A DNA stretch of 64,000 nucleotides from contig NC_057320.1 of NCBI RefSeq assembly GCF_000687475.1, positions 2,666,001 through 2,730,000 of the forward strand, given 5' to 3'. How positions within the stretch are numbered: position 1 is the stretch's first letter; the number at the start of each line of letters is the position of its first letter. The notes below the pieces were generated by a model, which was not told the DNA's origin, did no database searches, and saw nothing but the letters and a program-made list of their open reading frames with translations. This stretch comes from Ustilaginoidea virens. Lineage: Eukaryota; Ascomycota; Sordariomycetes; Hypocreales; Clavicipitaceae. Shown one piece after another: positions 43,003 through 58,100 of this stretch. The position numbers were made by a program, and so were the translations under genes.

Positions 43003-46000
43003 CTATATTTCACCCAGCATTAGAACTCTTGTCTCACGATGAAGCGCGCGCAAATGGGGGGATAGCCGGGATAGCCGACGGACCTCAAGGAATCCAGTTG
43101 CCGCAATCACGACCACGAGAGCATCGGCGACTTCGGCAATCTTGTCTTCCAGCGGCTCGTCCCTCGCGCCGCCGCCGCCGCCGCCGATGCCCGCGCTCCG
43201 CTTGAATATGTGCGTTACCAACAGGCGATGACCAGTCAGGAATTTGCGGCCCTGCACAGCGTTGTGGCTTCCTCTGCTCAGCAGTGTCGCGCCAATGATC
43301 CGAGAGACCTTGGCCAGGAGGTCGTAATGCTGCACCAGAGACCGAGGGCTCTGAACGTCGCTCTGTAGTTCTGGATCGGCTGTGAATAAGCCAGATGCTT
43401 CTACGGCCCGAAACAGGTTGGCGTAGAGGATGTATTTGGCGCCGGTGCGGGACTGAGCGATCTGAAGGAGAAGGGCTAGGCGGGCGTTTTGGTAGTTTTG
43501 TTGATCGGTGGAACCTGTTGCATGTTAGCCTCTGCGGATGATGGGTAGGATTTCACAGGAGGGGATGCAGAATTTCAACGTTTCTCGTCTCTTGTACAAG
43601 CTTACCAGACGCGTAGGCATCTCGCCATTCCTGCAAGACATTGCGAAGAGAATCAACAACAATGCCGACAAAGTTCAGCCGGTTGAGCGTTTCCACGACG
43701 TGACTGTCATTCTCTAGTCGGCCGACATTGACCAACGCGGTCAGGAGAACCAAGGCTCCGGCCTGGTAGGTAGGTTCGCCGCAGTAAGCGTCATCACAGA
43801 TGACATTGAGCATTCTTTCGCCGTAAATCTGCACAGTCTTTGTCGTCTTTGGCCGAGCTGGGCTCAGAGCCCCCTGCTCGGACATGCCAACGAGGTAGCG
43901 GTAGCAAATCTCGTAGTACACGCATCGAAGCTCAGGAGCACCGGCCCACTTACCAATGGCTTGCAGGCAGACCTGGAAAAGCTGATACAGTTTATCGCTG
44001 ACAAGGTTCCCGACGGACTGGCTGTGCTTATCGGTGGCGTCTTGCGTAGTCAGGTCCAGCCTGGTGAGCAGGAGGCGTGAAACATTTGCCAGCTCCAGGG
44101 CCTCACTTGGACGATCTGAGGCAAAAGCTTCCAGGCTCGGCAGGACAGCCTGAAGAGCCTGCAGGAAGAAGGCGGTTTGTGATGTGCCCTTGTAGTCACT
44201 ACATTCGATCATTACAAGAAGCAGCCTGGTCCACGACTTCAGAACACTCGCGCACTGCGTTGCGATTTGCTTCTGCCGGTTCAATGAAACAAGATATTCG
44301 ATTATCGACACCTCCTCTCTTTCCAGAGCAGCGAGATCTTGTGCTGAAATCATGAGTCCTTGCCCGTGTGATTCGCGCCTTTTAAGAAGCAGAATTTCTT
44401 TGACACGGTCTAGGTTGTAAACGGTGTTGCCATCGGCATCTTCTTCAAGAGCAACCGCAAAGTCCAGGTCTTTAAAGGCCTGAACTGGTGGAGGGGGCAA
44501 TTCCCATATTCCCTCGGGCAGGAGAAAGTCGAATAAGTCGAAGACAGTAGGTGTTTCAATCGGTTGATTGCCATCTCCAATGATTTGGCCGTTCAAGGCA
44601 TCGAATATCCTCCGCTTGATGCTGGGAATGCGACCCTGAGAAATCATGCAGAGCTCCATAGCCAGGTACTCAAGAGCGAGGCTTCTTGATGAAAGAAAGT
44701 CCACCAATGTAAGGGCTCCATCGGTCATGGGAAATTGCAGCGTGGCAATGTTTTGCCCTTCCCAGGGAAGATCGGGCTGAATCACGGTTTCGCGGATGAG
44801 GAGGTGGAAAAGAAACTCGTTTGCTCGCAATTCGCCGACGACAATGGAAGCGGACAACGGTGAGCTCCACAGGATATGCAAAATGCGCATCACCTTCGAT
44901 TTGATTGCGACAAGCCAACGTCGCATGCCTTCCGTGTCCCCAGATGGAATCTCCATCAGCAGCCGGAGCAAAGTATGGAACAAGGATGTTTGTTGTGCAA
45001 AGGCGCCGTCGTTCTCAATACTGAGAGCGTCCACACCGCATTTGAAGCCGAGGAGCAGGTGGGCAATCGTCGGTTCCTTGGGCGCTGTGCCTAGGCATTG
45101 CAGCAAGAAGTCTAGGATGTATATTTTGGTGGTGTAATTGGCGGACTCCGCCTCACGGGTTATTTCCAAAGGTGCCATCAACTCGGATGCAAAGGATCGA
45201 GCTATCGATTGGTGTTCACCGTTGGCTTCCATCGCCACAATTGCCTTATTGCGGTGAGTGTGCCGGCCAGACCCTGACCATGTTGCAGCAATCTTCGATG
45301 ATGACGACATCTTTTCGAGGAGTTTGAGGCAAGCCAGCGTAAGTTCAGGATGGCCAATTCCGCAATAGTTTCCCAGATCCACCACGAGACTCAACCTCGT
45401 CACAAGTCCATCCTGAAACGACGCATACGCAGCATTGGCGACAGGGCGCAGACGATGGCCTGGCTGATTTTTGACAAGTGGTCGAACCAAGTCAAGATAT
45501 GTAGCCTCTAGGTCCAGGACCTTAGTGATGACCTCAACTGATCGCAAGATGCCAAGAATAAGCGGCGAATCAGGGGCTGCATTGCCAACATCCGCGGGCT
45601 CCTGGTGGATCGTGTAGAATAAGGCTGCCATAATTTTGTCATTAAGCATCCATTCCATGACTCTCGCAAATGGATGTTTCCGGACGTAGGTAACGAGGTC
45701 GGTAGCCGAGATGACGGAGTCCACCATGATAGATGTCTCGTTTGCAATGACAATTAGATCCTCGTTGAAAGTAGACAGGCATGTCAAGACAAAGTCAAGA
45801 CAGCTCAGGCGCAAGATTCTTAGTTGGTGCTTGTCTTGCAACTCTTGGGCCTTGCCTGCAAAGACGAGACCCATTACGAAGTCAATGTAGATTTCCACTC
45901 CTGGATTCCGTGAGTTTGACCCCAGCGTTTCGGGAAATGGAAGAGAGTCGTTCAACGGACTGCTGTCGACTGCTGGTGACATGAGCGCTAGGAGTAGCTG

Positions 46001-48253
46001 GATGAAGGACTCTGGATCCTCGAATCCAGTACTCATCTCGTCGAGGATACGGTCTGTTGATATGATCGGCGCAGACTGTGCTTGGCGCAAACTGCCAGCA
46101 GATGTTCCGGCATAGCCGCCGGTAATCCAATTCTCCAAACAAGCCCACATGGTGTGGCTCTCCCGAATGGTTTTCCGCGACATTAGTGCCCTGAGCGCGG
46201 AGAAAACACAACCTCGCAGCCTGGGGGGAATCGGACCGCTAGCCAACTCGAACAGCATGTCCACTAGATTATAGTTTGCATTCTGCAGCAAGAAGAGTCT
46301 TGTCGTTTCGCTTTCACTGGACAACTTCGTCATCAGACGTAAATAGCACTCGAGCATCATTGCTGACTCGGGCTCTGTCTCAACTTGATCGCCACACGGT
46401 TTACTGCCACGAAATCTTGACATTTGCGTGGCGGTCGGCTTCTGTCTGATCTTTTCGGAGAAGAATTCGAGCTCCCTGAATATCTGCGTCCACGTTAACG
46501 ATTGTGTTCGCTTCATTTTGCCCGACGATTGATGGCCGTCATCGAGAAGAAACTCATGGGCTGCTGTCGCGCACTCTTCGCTGCCAGAAATAGCCAGCAG
46601 CATCTCGCAAAAGGCTGTTACGAGGGGAGTTGACGCCCGCCGCGAAGCCCAGTGCATGAAACCTGCAAGGTTACTATCTGGGTCCGACCAGAAGTTCGAG
46701 GCTGCATCAGGTCGACCCTCATAAGAATATGCAATGATGAGAAGAAACCGCTCCAGGTCCAAGTCTTGCTCGTGAGCTTGGCTCAACTGCCTCTGCTCAT
46801 CTTCCTCAACTCTGAGCTTCCTCAGCACATCCGGGAGATTGGATATGAACGCATCCACAAAGACTTCGATTTGCGACATGAGGCAGAGTTGAAAGAATCC
46901 AGTAAACTGCGCTGAATCCGCCGCCAGAGCAGATGACTTCCTCGTGAGCCAGTTTCGCATGCCTACGCGAACCGAATCGTGCCAGTCTACAGGTTTTACG
47001 TCCCCAGCTACAGAAAGTAGGAAGTCGAACGCGCCGTCCTTGAGCGCATCAAGAAACTGCTTCGATCGCTGCCGATCTTCATCATCTAGATCGGTCCCGG
47101 GGGGTATGGCTGATTCGGGGGGGTCATCGAGGTAAAAGCCGCTGTACTCGGCTAGCCACCATGCCCTAAAGGCAGCATGCAGATGAGGCAAGGGCCATGT
47201 CGATTCATCGCTGGCTGGGAATAGCTTGTTGTGTAATTGACGCGCCTTCATAAGATCATAACCTCCTTCTTCAGAGCCGAAAACAAAAATATAGGCGCCC
47301 ATGGCGGGGATAAAGTGTGCTGAAAATTTCGTCAGCAAGCGTAACAAAAGGGGAAATGGTAATTCTTGCCACGTGTACGAACCAAGGAGGTTGTCGTACT
47401 TATCTGCCTTCTTCAAGGTTGAGACAAAATCCAGAAAGTCATTTGTATCCGATTGTCTCTTCTCGACTAGACGACAGAGTATTACACCCAAGAGTTCGTG
47501 CTGCTGGATTAAGCTGATGCGGGAGAACTCTATCGTCTCCATCTCTTCGGAAAGTTGCCCTGGTTTAGCTTGATTGAGCGCTTGGGCTGCAGCAATTTTG
47601 TCAGATATCCTTTGCAACCAGGATTTGATTGTTGTCATGGCTGTTATGCAGCTAGGCGGATATCGGACGGCGCCGGATCGTGACGGCAGAATTCTCGCGG
47701 CAACGAACATCTTGATGGGTTCCAGAGCGGCCGACTCTTCGGGATCATCGTCGGCGCTGTCCAGGTCAAGCAAGAGTCTCAGTATGTCCAAGGCATATTT
47801 GCGCTGTTGGTGGAAGCGAATGATTGCGCATTCCAAGAGGGCGCGCCCTAGAACAGACGGGTCATGCTGTGATTCAAGGAGGCATTTTGAAGCTTCCAGC
47901 TCATCGAGGTCGAGTTCGTCCGACAACAAAAGCGCATCTTGCTGAAATACGTCGTTGATGGCAAATTCTTGGTCCTCGATCGAGAGTTTCCCTGAGAGAT
48001 GGTTAGAAACGGGCGCTCTGGGGCTCGAGGGCTCGAGTCTTTGTCAAAGTTGTCAAGCCTTACCCGACTTGACCTTGTCCCGGCTCTTTTCGTTCCTTGT
48101 CGGATGTTGCCAAATCTTTTGCAACTCGTTTTCGAATATCTGTACAAGGACTTCGTTGCTCAAATATTCGGGCGCGCCGCCATATCCGGCATTCAACGCA
48201 AGCAATTCGCGGTGGAAGGTTTGCAGCGCATCTAATACTGTGATTTCAGCCAT
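43003..48253 (-). CDS. NUP192: Nucleoporin NUP192 (NUP205), inner-ring scaffold
   Basis: A large alpha-solenoid of the nuclear pore inner ring. Three exons: 48253..48064, 47991..43606 and 43514..43003, giving 1695 residues. The N-terminus MAEITVLDALQTFHRELLAL is followed across intron 1 by GKLSIEDQEFAINDVFQQDA. Exon 2 contains the family blocks GAYIFVFGSEEGGYDLMKAR and LHAAFRAWWLAEYSGFY. Exon 3 is identified by NYQNARLALLLQIAQSRTG, FRAVEASGLF and GHRLLVTHIFKRSAGIG, and includes a poly-Gly run from a GCC microsatellite. The last about 28 residues (after ATGFLE) look unlike the family, so a further small 3' intron cannot be excluded. Intron branch points TTCTAAC and GGCTAAC are visible. Divergent from TEL1. 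Confidence 0.94.
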
Positions 48254-49169
48254 TTTGGCGTTGAAGACGCTATCGCATTGTGGACCGGTCCGATGTCCAA
48301 ACGCAGCGAGGCGTTATCAGCAAGGCCTGAGGAGGGACTTTGGTCGAAGCAATATCAGAGAAAGAAAATCCTACTTGTCCGATCGCTCGCGTCTTCAGTC
48401 CTACAAAGTCCTACAAAGACGTTGTCGACAAGGCTTTTTTTTTTTTTTTTTTTTTTTTTTTGGTTTGTTTGTTTTGGCTGTTGTGCAGCCTGGCAGCTCC
48501 CATGAAAGCTAAAGACAGTACAAGAGCCTTCTACGATTGGATGACATGAGGGGAGCAGGCATTGTGGTGTGGGCCCAGGAGTAAACACAGCAGAAGGCGG
48601 TGTAGGTTCTGCCAGACATCACGCCGCCCTCGTGGCTCCCCGTCATGCTGGCCTGCCTCTTGTCGGTGAAAGAAGTTTCCCGCGATAGTGCGTACAGGAT
48701 ATGGGCCATTCCAGACTGAAAACATTGTTTAATTACGGCAGACGGCTTGGCACGCCTGGCAGAAGGAACCGAACCTCGACACAGGACGGCATCACACGTT
48801 TGGGGAATCCCTCGAAGCGATGCCAAGCCCTGTTACTGACTTTTATCTTCGATGCTCTCCCGAGCTAGTGAGAACTTACTACTGTAGCAAAGAATCCTGC
48901 TGTGACTGGTCATTACGGGCCATTGCGGGTCATCACGGCTGTTGACTTATTATTGATGATCAACGTTCCTCGGCCCGCACACGTCGTACCTGGTATTATC
49001 GACGGTTAGTGACGACAATGCAGCCGGTTGCCGTAAAGTAGCCGCAGGAAAACCACCACACGTTGGGCAACACGCCGTTCAACGGCATGATCAAGATGGC
49101 CTCCTCCCACTTATCCACGGTCATGAGCTTAGCCAGTAAATGAGACCCGCCTCAATACTAGTACGCCTT
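48254..49169. promoter_or_regulatory. Divergent upstream region, NUP192 / TEL1
   Basis: About 915 bp holding both promoters. It includes a T27 run (48435..48461) and a partial repeat of CATTACGGGCCATTGCGGG near 48912. No gene or RNA was seen. Confidence 0.5.
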
Positions 49170-52100
49170 ATGACAGTAACTAATTGTCAAGGTGATGTCA
49201 AATCTGGGTCTGCCAAAGATCGTGATAAGGCTGTGGAAGGTGAGTTATACGCCACTACATGCAGACTCAATATACTGTCGATGGGCCGTTGGTCTAATTA
49301 GCAAAGAACTCATTACCTTGCTGAATCCGCGCAACCGAACCGTCAATCTGTACGTCATCCTTGTTACTACCGTGACAGTGGAATGCTTCTACTAAGTGAT
49401 TTTGCAGAAATGATTTGGGTGACAAGAGCTACCACCAGATTTTCGAGGGCCTCTTTAATCTCGTCGTGCGTGAAAAACCTATCTATTATGACAAGAGGAA
49501 GAAGGAATCGGTCTGTAAAGCTGCCGGGACGAGGCTGACCAAATGCGCCTCTGCTGTCAGAATGACTGCCGCGAGAGGCACTCCGAAACTGGGCCATAGG
49601 ACAATCAAGGCTTTCATCGATCACATTACCCAGACTCTGCCCGGTCCAGCTGATGACTTTGTCCCACCATTGATACAAGATTACATCAAAGCGTTTTCCG
49701 AAGTCCTTGCAAAGCCGGCCAACGTTGAATATCTTGCCCGGCAAGACGCAGCTCCTTGGGAGCTTTGCGTGGATTTCCTACTTGATGTGGCAGTCTACAT
49801 CCTGCCTTATGAGTCTCATTCTAGTCTACCATCTATTGCACGGGCTTCTCCAGCTCCGGGTACCTCAACCCCACGCTCGACGTTGCGGTCCAGCGGCTCT
49901 ACTCAGACCCATAAACGAGGAGGGCAGAATGACGGAGACTCACTGAGGGACGTACTTGAAGCGCTGCAGTACCTCATACAAGCATCGAATGCCCCGGTCA
50001 CTCGACGAGCCAGGCTCATCACGGACTTGGCTGTGCGAGTACTGAACATGAAGCATCTAAGCCTTGGCTCGCTGCAAACGATGAGTTTTGCCATTTGCAA
50101 TACTATATTTGCAAGGACACAAGCAGATGATGTTCAGTACGGCCTGTCCTTGGTGTATGATTTGATTCCACTGATGAGCCACTGGTGGCGAGCGGAAAGA
50201 GTTTCTCAAGACGAGCTCATAAAGAGCCTACGGAATGAAATCTCAAAGACCTTATTTCTGGCACATCCTCACATTGAGCACATCTGTAGGGACGGGAACG
50301 AAGACACTAAAACCAAGATTGAGAGTCTTGCGGAGCCTCTGTGGCAGGAATACTCTAAGCGGAGTGAGCCAAACCGGCTACAGCTACAGGATCTGACATT
50401 CAATCCTTCATTGTTGCCCAAGGAGTCGATGCAAATTGGCTTGTTCGGTCTCCGCAATCACAATGTAGATGGGGAAAGCCACTGGGCTGTCGTTCAAAAC
50501 CTTTGCCTCCTGGAAAGTGCTCTCTTGCAGCATGACGAGCGCGCAGCTAAATCCAGTGTGGATGCGACGGAGCATCCTCGCAAGCGACAACGAACTCGAG
50601 AGCATCTGAGCCGTCTTAGGTTGAAGCTGCATTCGAAAGATGTTGGAATACAAAGAACGGCGCTTCAGTTGATGGCATTCCTCATTGATAGCTGCGGACT
50701 CTCTGATGAAGACCTGCCCCTTTTCCTCGAAATCCTGACCACTTGCGTGGGCGACAAAAGCCCCATAACGGCGTCGTGGGCGCTTGTTGCAGCCGCAAGG
50801 TATGTATGGGCTTCGGTCTTCTTTTGGAGCCAGTCAGATACTAAGTCTTGGTAGCTGTGTCGCATTATGCCAGGCAAGCAACGTTAGGGCAGATCAGTGG
50901 AGGGTGGTGTGGCATTTAGCCGTGCGATCTGTCAGTATTCCGGCAACCTGTCGGGCTGCGTGTCTGCTCCTGCATCGCATAGCCGAAGCCGACTTGCTGC
51001 CGTATAATTCAATTTCGGAAGACATCAACAGCATCGTCACAACGGCAGATGTGAACGGCCCGGGAATGGTCTGCGATACCTCACTTTTGCTGATGTTCCA
51101 TCTGTTTCACGATCGAAACACAAGACTGCCCAACGCCAGCCAAGCCACATCAACCCACATAGTTCGATGGGTTTTCTTTAGATGGAATCCTGGTAAGCAT
51201 CGTCATTGGACACGATGGTTTTCTGCAAGCTAAATGACGTAGCTGAATCATTATTTGCATCTTCCGTGTCGCAACTCAGCCATCCTATGGAAATTGTCAA
51301 CCTTCTTTGCGTTTGCTGCGGCGTCGAGCCCATCTTTTGGACTGGTAAAGCAGCCGGCTCGGGGACCGCTCTCGGAGAAGCTTGGAGAATTAAAGAAGAA
51401 GGAGCGCAATTCAACGAGTATTTGCTACTCCTAAATCGGGAGAGACAAGAACGACGACGCCGCCAGAGTATGGAGCGCTACTGTTATAAACAAGGCTCCG
51501 TCAGCCAACCTCTAACAGCAAGAGATTCAAATAGCTTCCATCCTTTAAAAAAGCTGGTTTTCGAACTCTTCTCCCCAAAAATCGATGACTTGGCCGAGCT
51601 GTGTAATGCCTGGACAAAGAAGCCCAATGAAGGCGGAAGTCAAATCTCCTTGGAGCGATTCCACAGCCTCTTGTCCGCCTGCATAGTCGGTTGTCTGCTC
51701 GTACCTCAGTTCGCTGATCTTAATTCTCCTATAACAGACTCTCTAGAGTCTGTTATAGTCAATCTTGCGGAGAAAAGTCTGCGGGTTGCAATGAACTCGA
51801 TTGAGCCAATTGCCTTCGTTCATGCTTCCCTGGGACTCTTGCGGCCCTGCATGCCGGGTCTCAACACTGCCAATCTGAGTCGCCTACATTCGCATCACTT
51901 CTCCCTCCTTCGCGTTTTCACGGTTGTTTCAACCGTACTGGATCAGAAGGAGCCTGAGTCAGCTTTTGGAACGACCTCGGATAACATAGACGCTGACGAT
52001 GAATTCAGCTCTCAAAGCAGTAGAGTGACTTCATCATCTATCCTTCCGCAAGTTCCCAGGTCCAACAATCAGCTTTCTACAAGCCCGAGAACTTTTTATG

Positions 52101-55100
52101 TGGAAACCAAACGACGGCTTGCGCTCCTCCGTGCCATTCAAGAGGACTCAAGCCAGATCGGACTTCTTCCAGCGGTATGGATTACAGAATTCTTGTCAAT
52201 GACGGATGATGACTTGCTGTACTGTCGGGCCCTCCTACTCGAGATCACATACTCAGACCTTGTTGTGGGTGCCGAGGACGCTTTGGATATCATCCAACGA
52301 CTCGGAGCCATAATATCCGCGTCTGATTACCAGTATTGCGAGGTTGCACTTACAACATGTCTAGATGTTCTCAACGGCCTACACAGCACCTGGCTAAATG
52401 ACAGCCACGACCTCGGCGAAGCTGTCGGCGACTTGTACAATTACTTCATCAAAGTTTGTTTACCTTCTAACCTGTTCTCGGCTAGAGCCCGAATATCAAT
52501 GGCCCGCTTGCTCTTTACATTACTGGGTGCTAATCCGTCATACGGCACGAACCTGGACTTGGATTCCTGCCGAACATCGTTATTGAGTATTCTCAGCAGC
52601 AGCGTCATGCAAGTAAAATGTTTTATCGCCGAAAAGATTGCTGATGTCTTTGAACTATTTGTACTCATGCTTCACGATGAGATTTTTGTCGACGTTCTTG
52701 CCAGCTTGCCTACCAACCCTGATGATGCGTCTGGCATAGCATTCAGGCTCTGGACTTTATCCAAATTGGCTTGTAGGTGGCCTACTCTTCTTCGACGATG
52801 CATTTACCATATATTTGAAGCACCAGGGAAAATCGTCCAGGCAATGGAATATGCGAAATGGTGTCTCACTGATATTTCCAAGGCCCTTGACCTAAAATCG
52901 GCAGTGGAGCTCTTCCAGCTGTTTTCACGCCAACTGCTGTATACTTGGATGGAGCATGATCCTATTCAGGACATGCCGTTTTCCATATTCGGCTTCAAGG
53001 ATCTTGGTGAGCTTCTGCAAACTGCTCAAGCAGAAGCAAGTGCTTTGGCAATAATGCGAGTCGAAAAGGCAGCCAGCGTAGCTCTAGCTAATACGCTCGG
53101 ATTATCGGAAAGCGATTTGATAAAGAAGAACTTCGCTACCGTCTTGTCATACAGTATGGCCTACGGGGATGCGTTTGGAGACACGGGCAACGACAAAGGC
53201 GAGAACTATATCAAGAACGTTATCGGACATCAAGCATACACTGAATCCATTCACATCAATTTCGTTGACATTATTGCGGCTTTGTTTGATCTCATTGACC
53301 AAGAAGACCATGTTGAAAAGATTTTACGCAAGTACGAAGCTATCTCGTATGCTGCAGACAACTTGGAGAGGATCAAAAAGTTCTCACACTCAGCCAATGA
53401 ACTACCACCAAATCAGCAGCCTATGTTCCGAGCCAAATACATCATACACGTCTTCTTCAGGCTTTGCCAACGCACAGAGTATGAATTTCAGGATATCTGG
53501 GCACCTGCCCTTGTACTTGCGGTTACCAGGCAGTTGTTCAATACGGTCCATCCAGCGCTGGGCCCGCTTCATGCCTGCTCTGTCCTCCGCAAAGTTCGAT
53601 TGGTAGTTTGCTTGGCGGGCTCGGTCGTGCTGGAGTCTTATTGTCTCGAGATGCTTCTAAACTCCATCAGAGGCTTCATGGTTGACCCAGAAGGCGCAGA
53701 CGATGCCCTAGGGTTGAGCCAGTATCTGTTGTCGGGGGGTTCTCAATATCTATGCCAAAGACCTTCATTTGTGGCAGGTTATGCGTTATCAACATTGGCA
53801 TCGCTCAGAGTGTTCCTAGAATCTAGTCAATCCAGTACTACTCAGGAGAAGCAGTTCAAGGCCACCATGAACAAAGCGCAGAAGTTCCATGATTGGTTCA
53901 GCGAATACCTCTCTGGTTATACTTCTAAAGTGTTTCGAAATGATGCTCAACTGGCATTGTTCAAGTCCGTCACTCATTCTGCAGCTCTTATCACATCATC
54001 AGGTAATGCGGAAAAAGGGACTTCTGAGAGTAAACTGCTGCTGGATATTTTGAAAGACGATGCTGCAGAACATCACCTTCTAAATGAGTCTTCCCGTGCA
54101 CTTGCTCTAAAACTTCTCTGTGGTGACTTCACCATACCCGAGACAGTCGCAAGAGACATCATTGACACAGACGACGCCGCGGTGGACCAGGCACCTCGGG
54201 TATGGAAGAGTTGTGAGGCACATGATCTGAGCAAGAACTACCTTTCCTGGGCAGGTCGTGTCATCGGTCGATCATTTGCCGCGACAGGACATATACCGCA
54301 AGGGGTTCTCGAAGAGTCTGACCTCTGCTTGTTTGGTCGAATTGCCCCAGGTCCCAATGGCTCCGACATGGGCTTGTTGTATTTACTCCAGGATCTCACA
54401 GCGGATCAAAATTCGGAAGTGGCTGGCCTGTCTGAAGCTGCGCTTCGAACGGCAGTATCGCGAGCAATTGCACATGAGGATGAGGCACTCACTGTTGCTT
54501 GTCAAAGGAGTCTGTCTGAAAGTCTATTCACAGCCTCCCAATGGGGTGGCCTTCGCTCCCCGCCCTCGGAAATCATTCACGATTTGGCGAGGCTCGATGA
54601 GCCGTCAGTCTGGGAAGCTGATGTTTCTTCTTCAGAGTGGCTACGAAAAATCAGCACGTATCTGGTATCGACTGCCTCGGAATCAATACTGCTGTCCAGT
54701 CTGCCGTCTATTGTTGCTGGTGTGACAGGCTTTGCAGAGAGAGCCTTTCCGTTCCTCGTTCATTCAGTTCTTTGTTTCCAGCTAGAGCAACACCAGACGG
54801 TGAAGAAGAAACTGTCCTTGTCGCTCAAGGAGTGGCTCCAGAACGAGTCTCCAAAGGCACTGACCAATCTGAAATTATTGATCAACACCATCTTGTATTT
54901 GCGGACGCAGGAGTATCCTAGAGAGTCATCAATCGCTGATCGACTGCATTGGCTTGATGTTGAGTATACCCTGGCGGCCCGAGCTGCATCTCGATGCGGT
55001 ATGCATAAAACTGGCCTCCTATTTGCCGAGCTGGTGTCCTCAGACACCTCGAGGTCCTCGAGAAGTTCGTCATTGCATAAAGAACCAGATTTGAACGTCA

Positions 55101-58100
55101 CTTTGTTGACCATTTTCGAAAACATCGATGACCCTGATACATACTATGGCTTGCCGGAAGATGCTAGCTTGTGCAAAGTGCTTGCACGTGTCGAATATGA
55201 AAACGAGGGCTCCAAGAGCTTAGCGTTTCGAGGCGCGCAATACGATAGCCACCTCCGACTGCGCCGCAAAGCGGCCGAAGCTGACGGGCTGGCGTTGGTC
55301 AAGGCGCTCGGTACTCTTGGACTATCTGGACTGTCACACTCGGTGCTTCAAAGACAAGAAAGTGCGGGTACCAACACCTCCTCGATAGAGAGCACGTTCA
55401 GTACTGCGCGGCGGTTGGAGATGTGGAACCTACCCGCCCCGGGCTACAGCAGCCACCATGCCGTGATTCTGTATCAGGTCTATCAGAGCATTCACAACTC
55501 AACAGAACTTTCAGCTGTCAGGGAAGCCATTCATAACGGTTACGGCAGAGTCATGCAAGCAATGGGTGGTTGTAGCTTGAATGCAACGGCTGTTCGAAGT
55601 CGGCTCGCAGCGTTGGCAGCTCTGACGGAATTGGACGACATGTTCAACATTTCCGAGCTAGCCGAGATCGAGGGGTTGCTGGAAAAGTTTAGAGCACGCT
55701 CGGAATGGATGCGAAGTGGCATGTAAGTCTTGATCTGATCGGTTACCCACGCAAAGGTAGCTAGCTAGCTAATCCCCGCCACTCGCAGATACGGGAACGT
55801 TGGTCAAGTCCTATCATGCAGAGAAACAAGTGCGAGTATGCTCTGCCAGCATCATGGTTTGCTGAGAAGCTCACAGCTCTCGACGGGTGCCTGGCGGCAA
55901 ATGCAGGTCGAGTCTATGATTTTAGCGTCTGGGATCTATCGCCATCACCAAGCGACCCAAGAATCGCTCAACATTGCCACAACGCTCACCGAAATGATTC
56001 CTCTATGTGAGGATCTGAGTCTGCACGTGGATGCTGCCATCAAAATTGAGGTTGCCAACTCGCTCTGGGACCACGGCGAAATGGGCACCTCGATTAGAAT
56101 GCTGCAAGCCATTGATAAAGACTCGTCGCTTGCGAAACAGAGCATCCACGTTGGCCGGTCTGACTTGCTCTCTAAAATCGGACACAAGGTGTCTCTCGCC
56201 CGTTTGGAGAATCCGCACGACATCCAGAAAACCTACCTCGGACCAGCTCTGAAGGCGTTGCGACGCGAGGGCAACAGCGAGGCAGGATCGGTCTATCATC
56301 AGTTCGCCATGTTTTGTGATGAACAGCTCCAAGATCCAGATGGCCTGGAAGACCTGGCGAGACTGCAAAATCTGAAAAAAGCCAAGAATGACGAAGTGAA
56401 GGATCTCAAAGCTCTTATTGACACGACAAAGGATACGCAACTCAAGACAAGGTATTCACATGTGCTTTCCAAGGAAACACAGTGGCTAGAGCTGGATGAA
56501 AAGGAACTCAGGCGTGTCGAGCAGACTCGCAGCGAGTTTGTCCAACTCAGCCTGGAGAATTACTTGCTATCACTCATGTCGTCGGACAAATTCAACAACG
56601 ACGCACTGCGCTTCACCGCCTTGTGGCTCGAACGGTCTGCGGAAGACTCAACAAACAAGTCGGTCATGAAGCACATCTCACTTGTTCCGACGAGGAAGTT
56701 TGCGACGCTCATGAACCAGCTCACGTCTCGGCTTCAAAGTCAGGAAACCACTTTTCAAAAGGTGCTCTTTGAGCTGATTTGCAACATTTGCGTCGATCAC
56801 CCATACCACGGAATGTACCAGATCTGGTCAGGCACCAAGGCGAAGGCTCAGCAAAAGGACGACGTAGCCGTTCAACGAATCAAGGCCACGGAGAAGGTTG
56901 CGCAAAGGCTTGCCGCGACCAAATCCGTGGCCGATATCTGGGTGGCCATTGACAAGACAAGCAAGTACTATCACGGGCTCGCCATGGACAGGAACCCTAA
57001 CAAGTACAAGTCCGGGGCCAAGATGCCGTTGAAGGGTTCGACTGCAGGCCAGTACCTTGTCAGCTGCCTCGCAAGATACCGCATCCCACCGCCAACGTTA
57101 CACATGGAGATTTCCGCGACCAAGGACTACTCCAACGTGCCCATAATATCCAAACTAGAACCCAACATGACGATTGCGTCGGGCGTCAGCGCCCCCAAGA
57201 TAATAACAGCGGTCGGCAGTAACGGTGAAAGATACAAGCAGCTGGTCAAGGGTGGGCATGATGATTTGCGGCAAGACGCCATCATGGAGCAGGTCTTTGC
57301 CGCCGTATCATCCCTACTGAAACTACATAGGAGCACTCAGCAACGGAGCCTTGGCATCAGAACCTACAAAGTCCTGCCGCTGACGGCGTCGTCTGGTTTG
57401 ATCGAGTTCGTGCCCAACACAACCCCGCTGCACGAATTCTTGATGCCTGCACACGAGAGGTATTACCCTCGGGACCTCAAGGGCTCCCAGTGTCGCAAGG
57501 AAATCTTCAGCGTGCAAAACAGAACGGCAGAGACTCGGCTGAGCACATATCGCAAGGTCACGGATCGGTTCCATCCGGTGATGAGGTATTTTTTCATGGA
57601 ACACTTCATGGACCCCGACGAGTGGTTTACTCGGCGGCTGGCGTACACGAGAAGTACGGCAGCGATATCGATGCTCGGACACGTCCTCGGTCTTGGAGAC
57701 CGCCATGGGCACAACATCCTGCTAGACACCAAGACTGGCGAAGCGGTGCATATTGATCTGGGGGTAGCTTTCGAGGCCGGCCGAATTCTTCCTGTGCCAG
57801 AACTGGTGCCGTTCCGATTGACGCGAGACATTGTGGATGGCATGGGAATTACGAAGACGGAGGGCGTCTTTCGTCGCTGCTGCGAGTTCACCCTCGACGC
57901 GTTGCGCGAGGAGCAATACTCGATCATGACGATCCTGGATGTTCTGCGATATGATCCATTGTACACGTGGTCAATATCTCCGCTTCGCCTGGCCAAGCTA
58001 CAAAAGGCACGGGACGACGACGAGGGAGACGAAGGGCCAGAGCCCAGCGAAACCGCAGAACCAAAGAAGGGGAAAAGGGGTGCCAGTCGAACAAATGAGC

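Noticed and set aside
43003..43335. Separate small gene downstream of NUP192
   Set aside because: It is the last exon of NUP192: the sequence continues in phase through a GTAAGC/ACAG intron and matches the family C-terminus.
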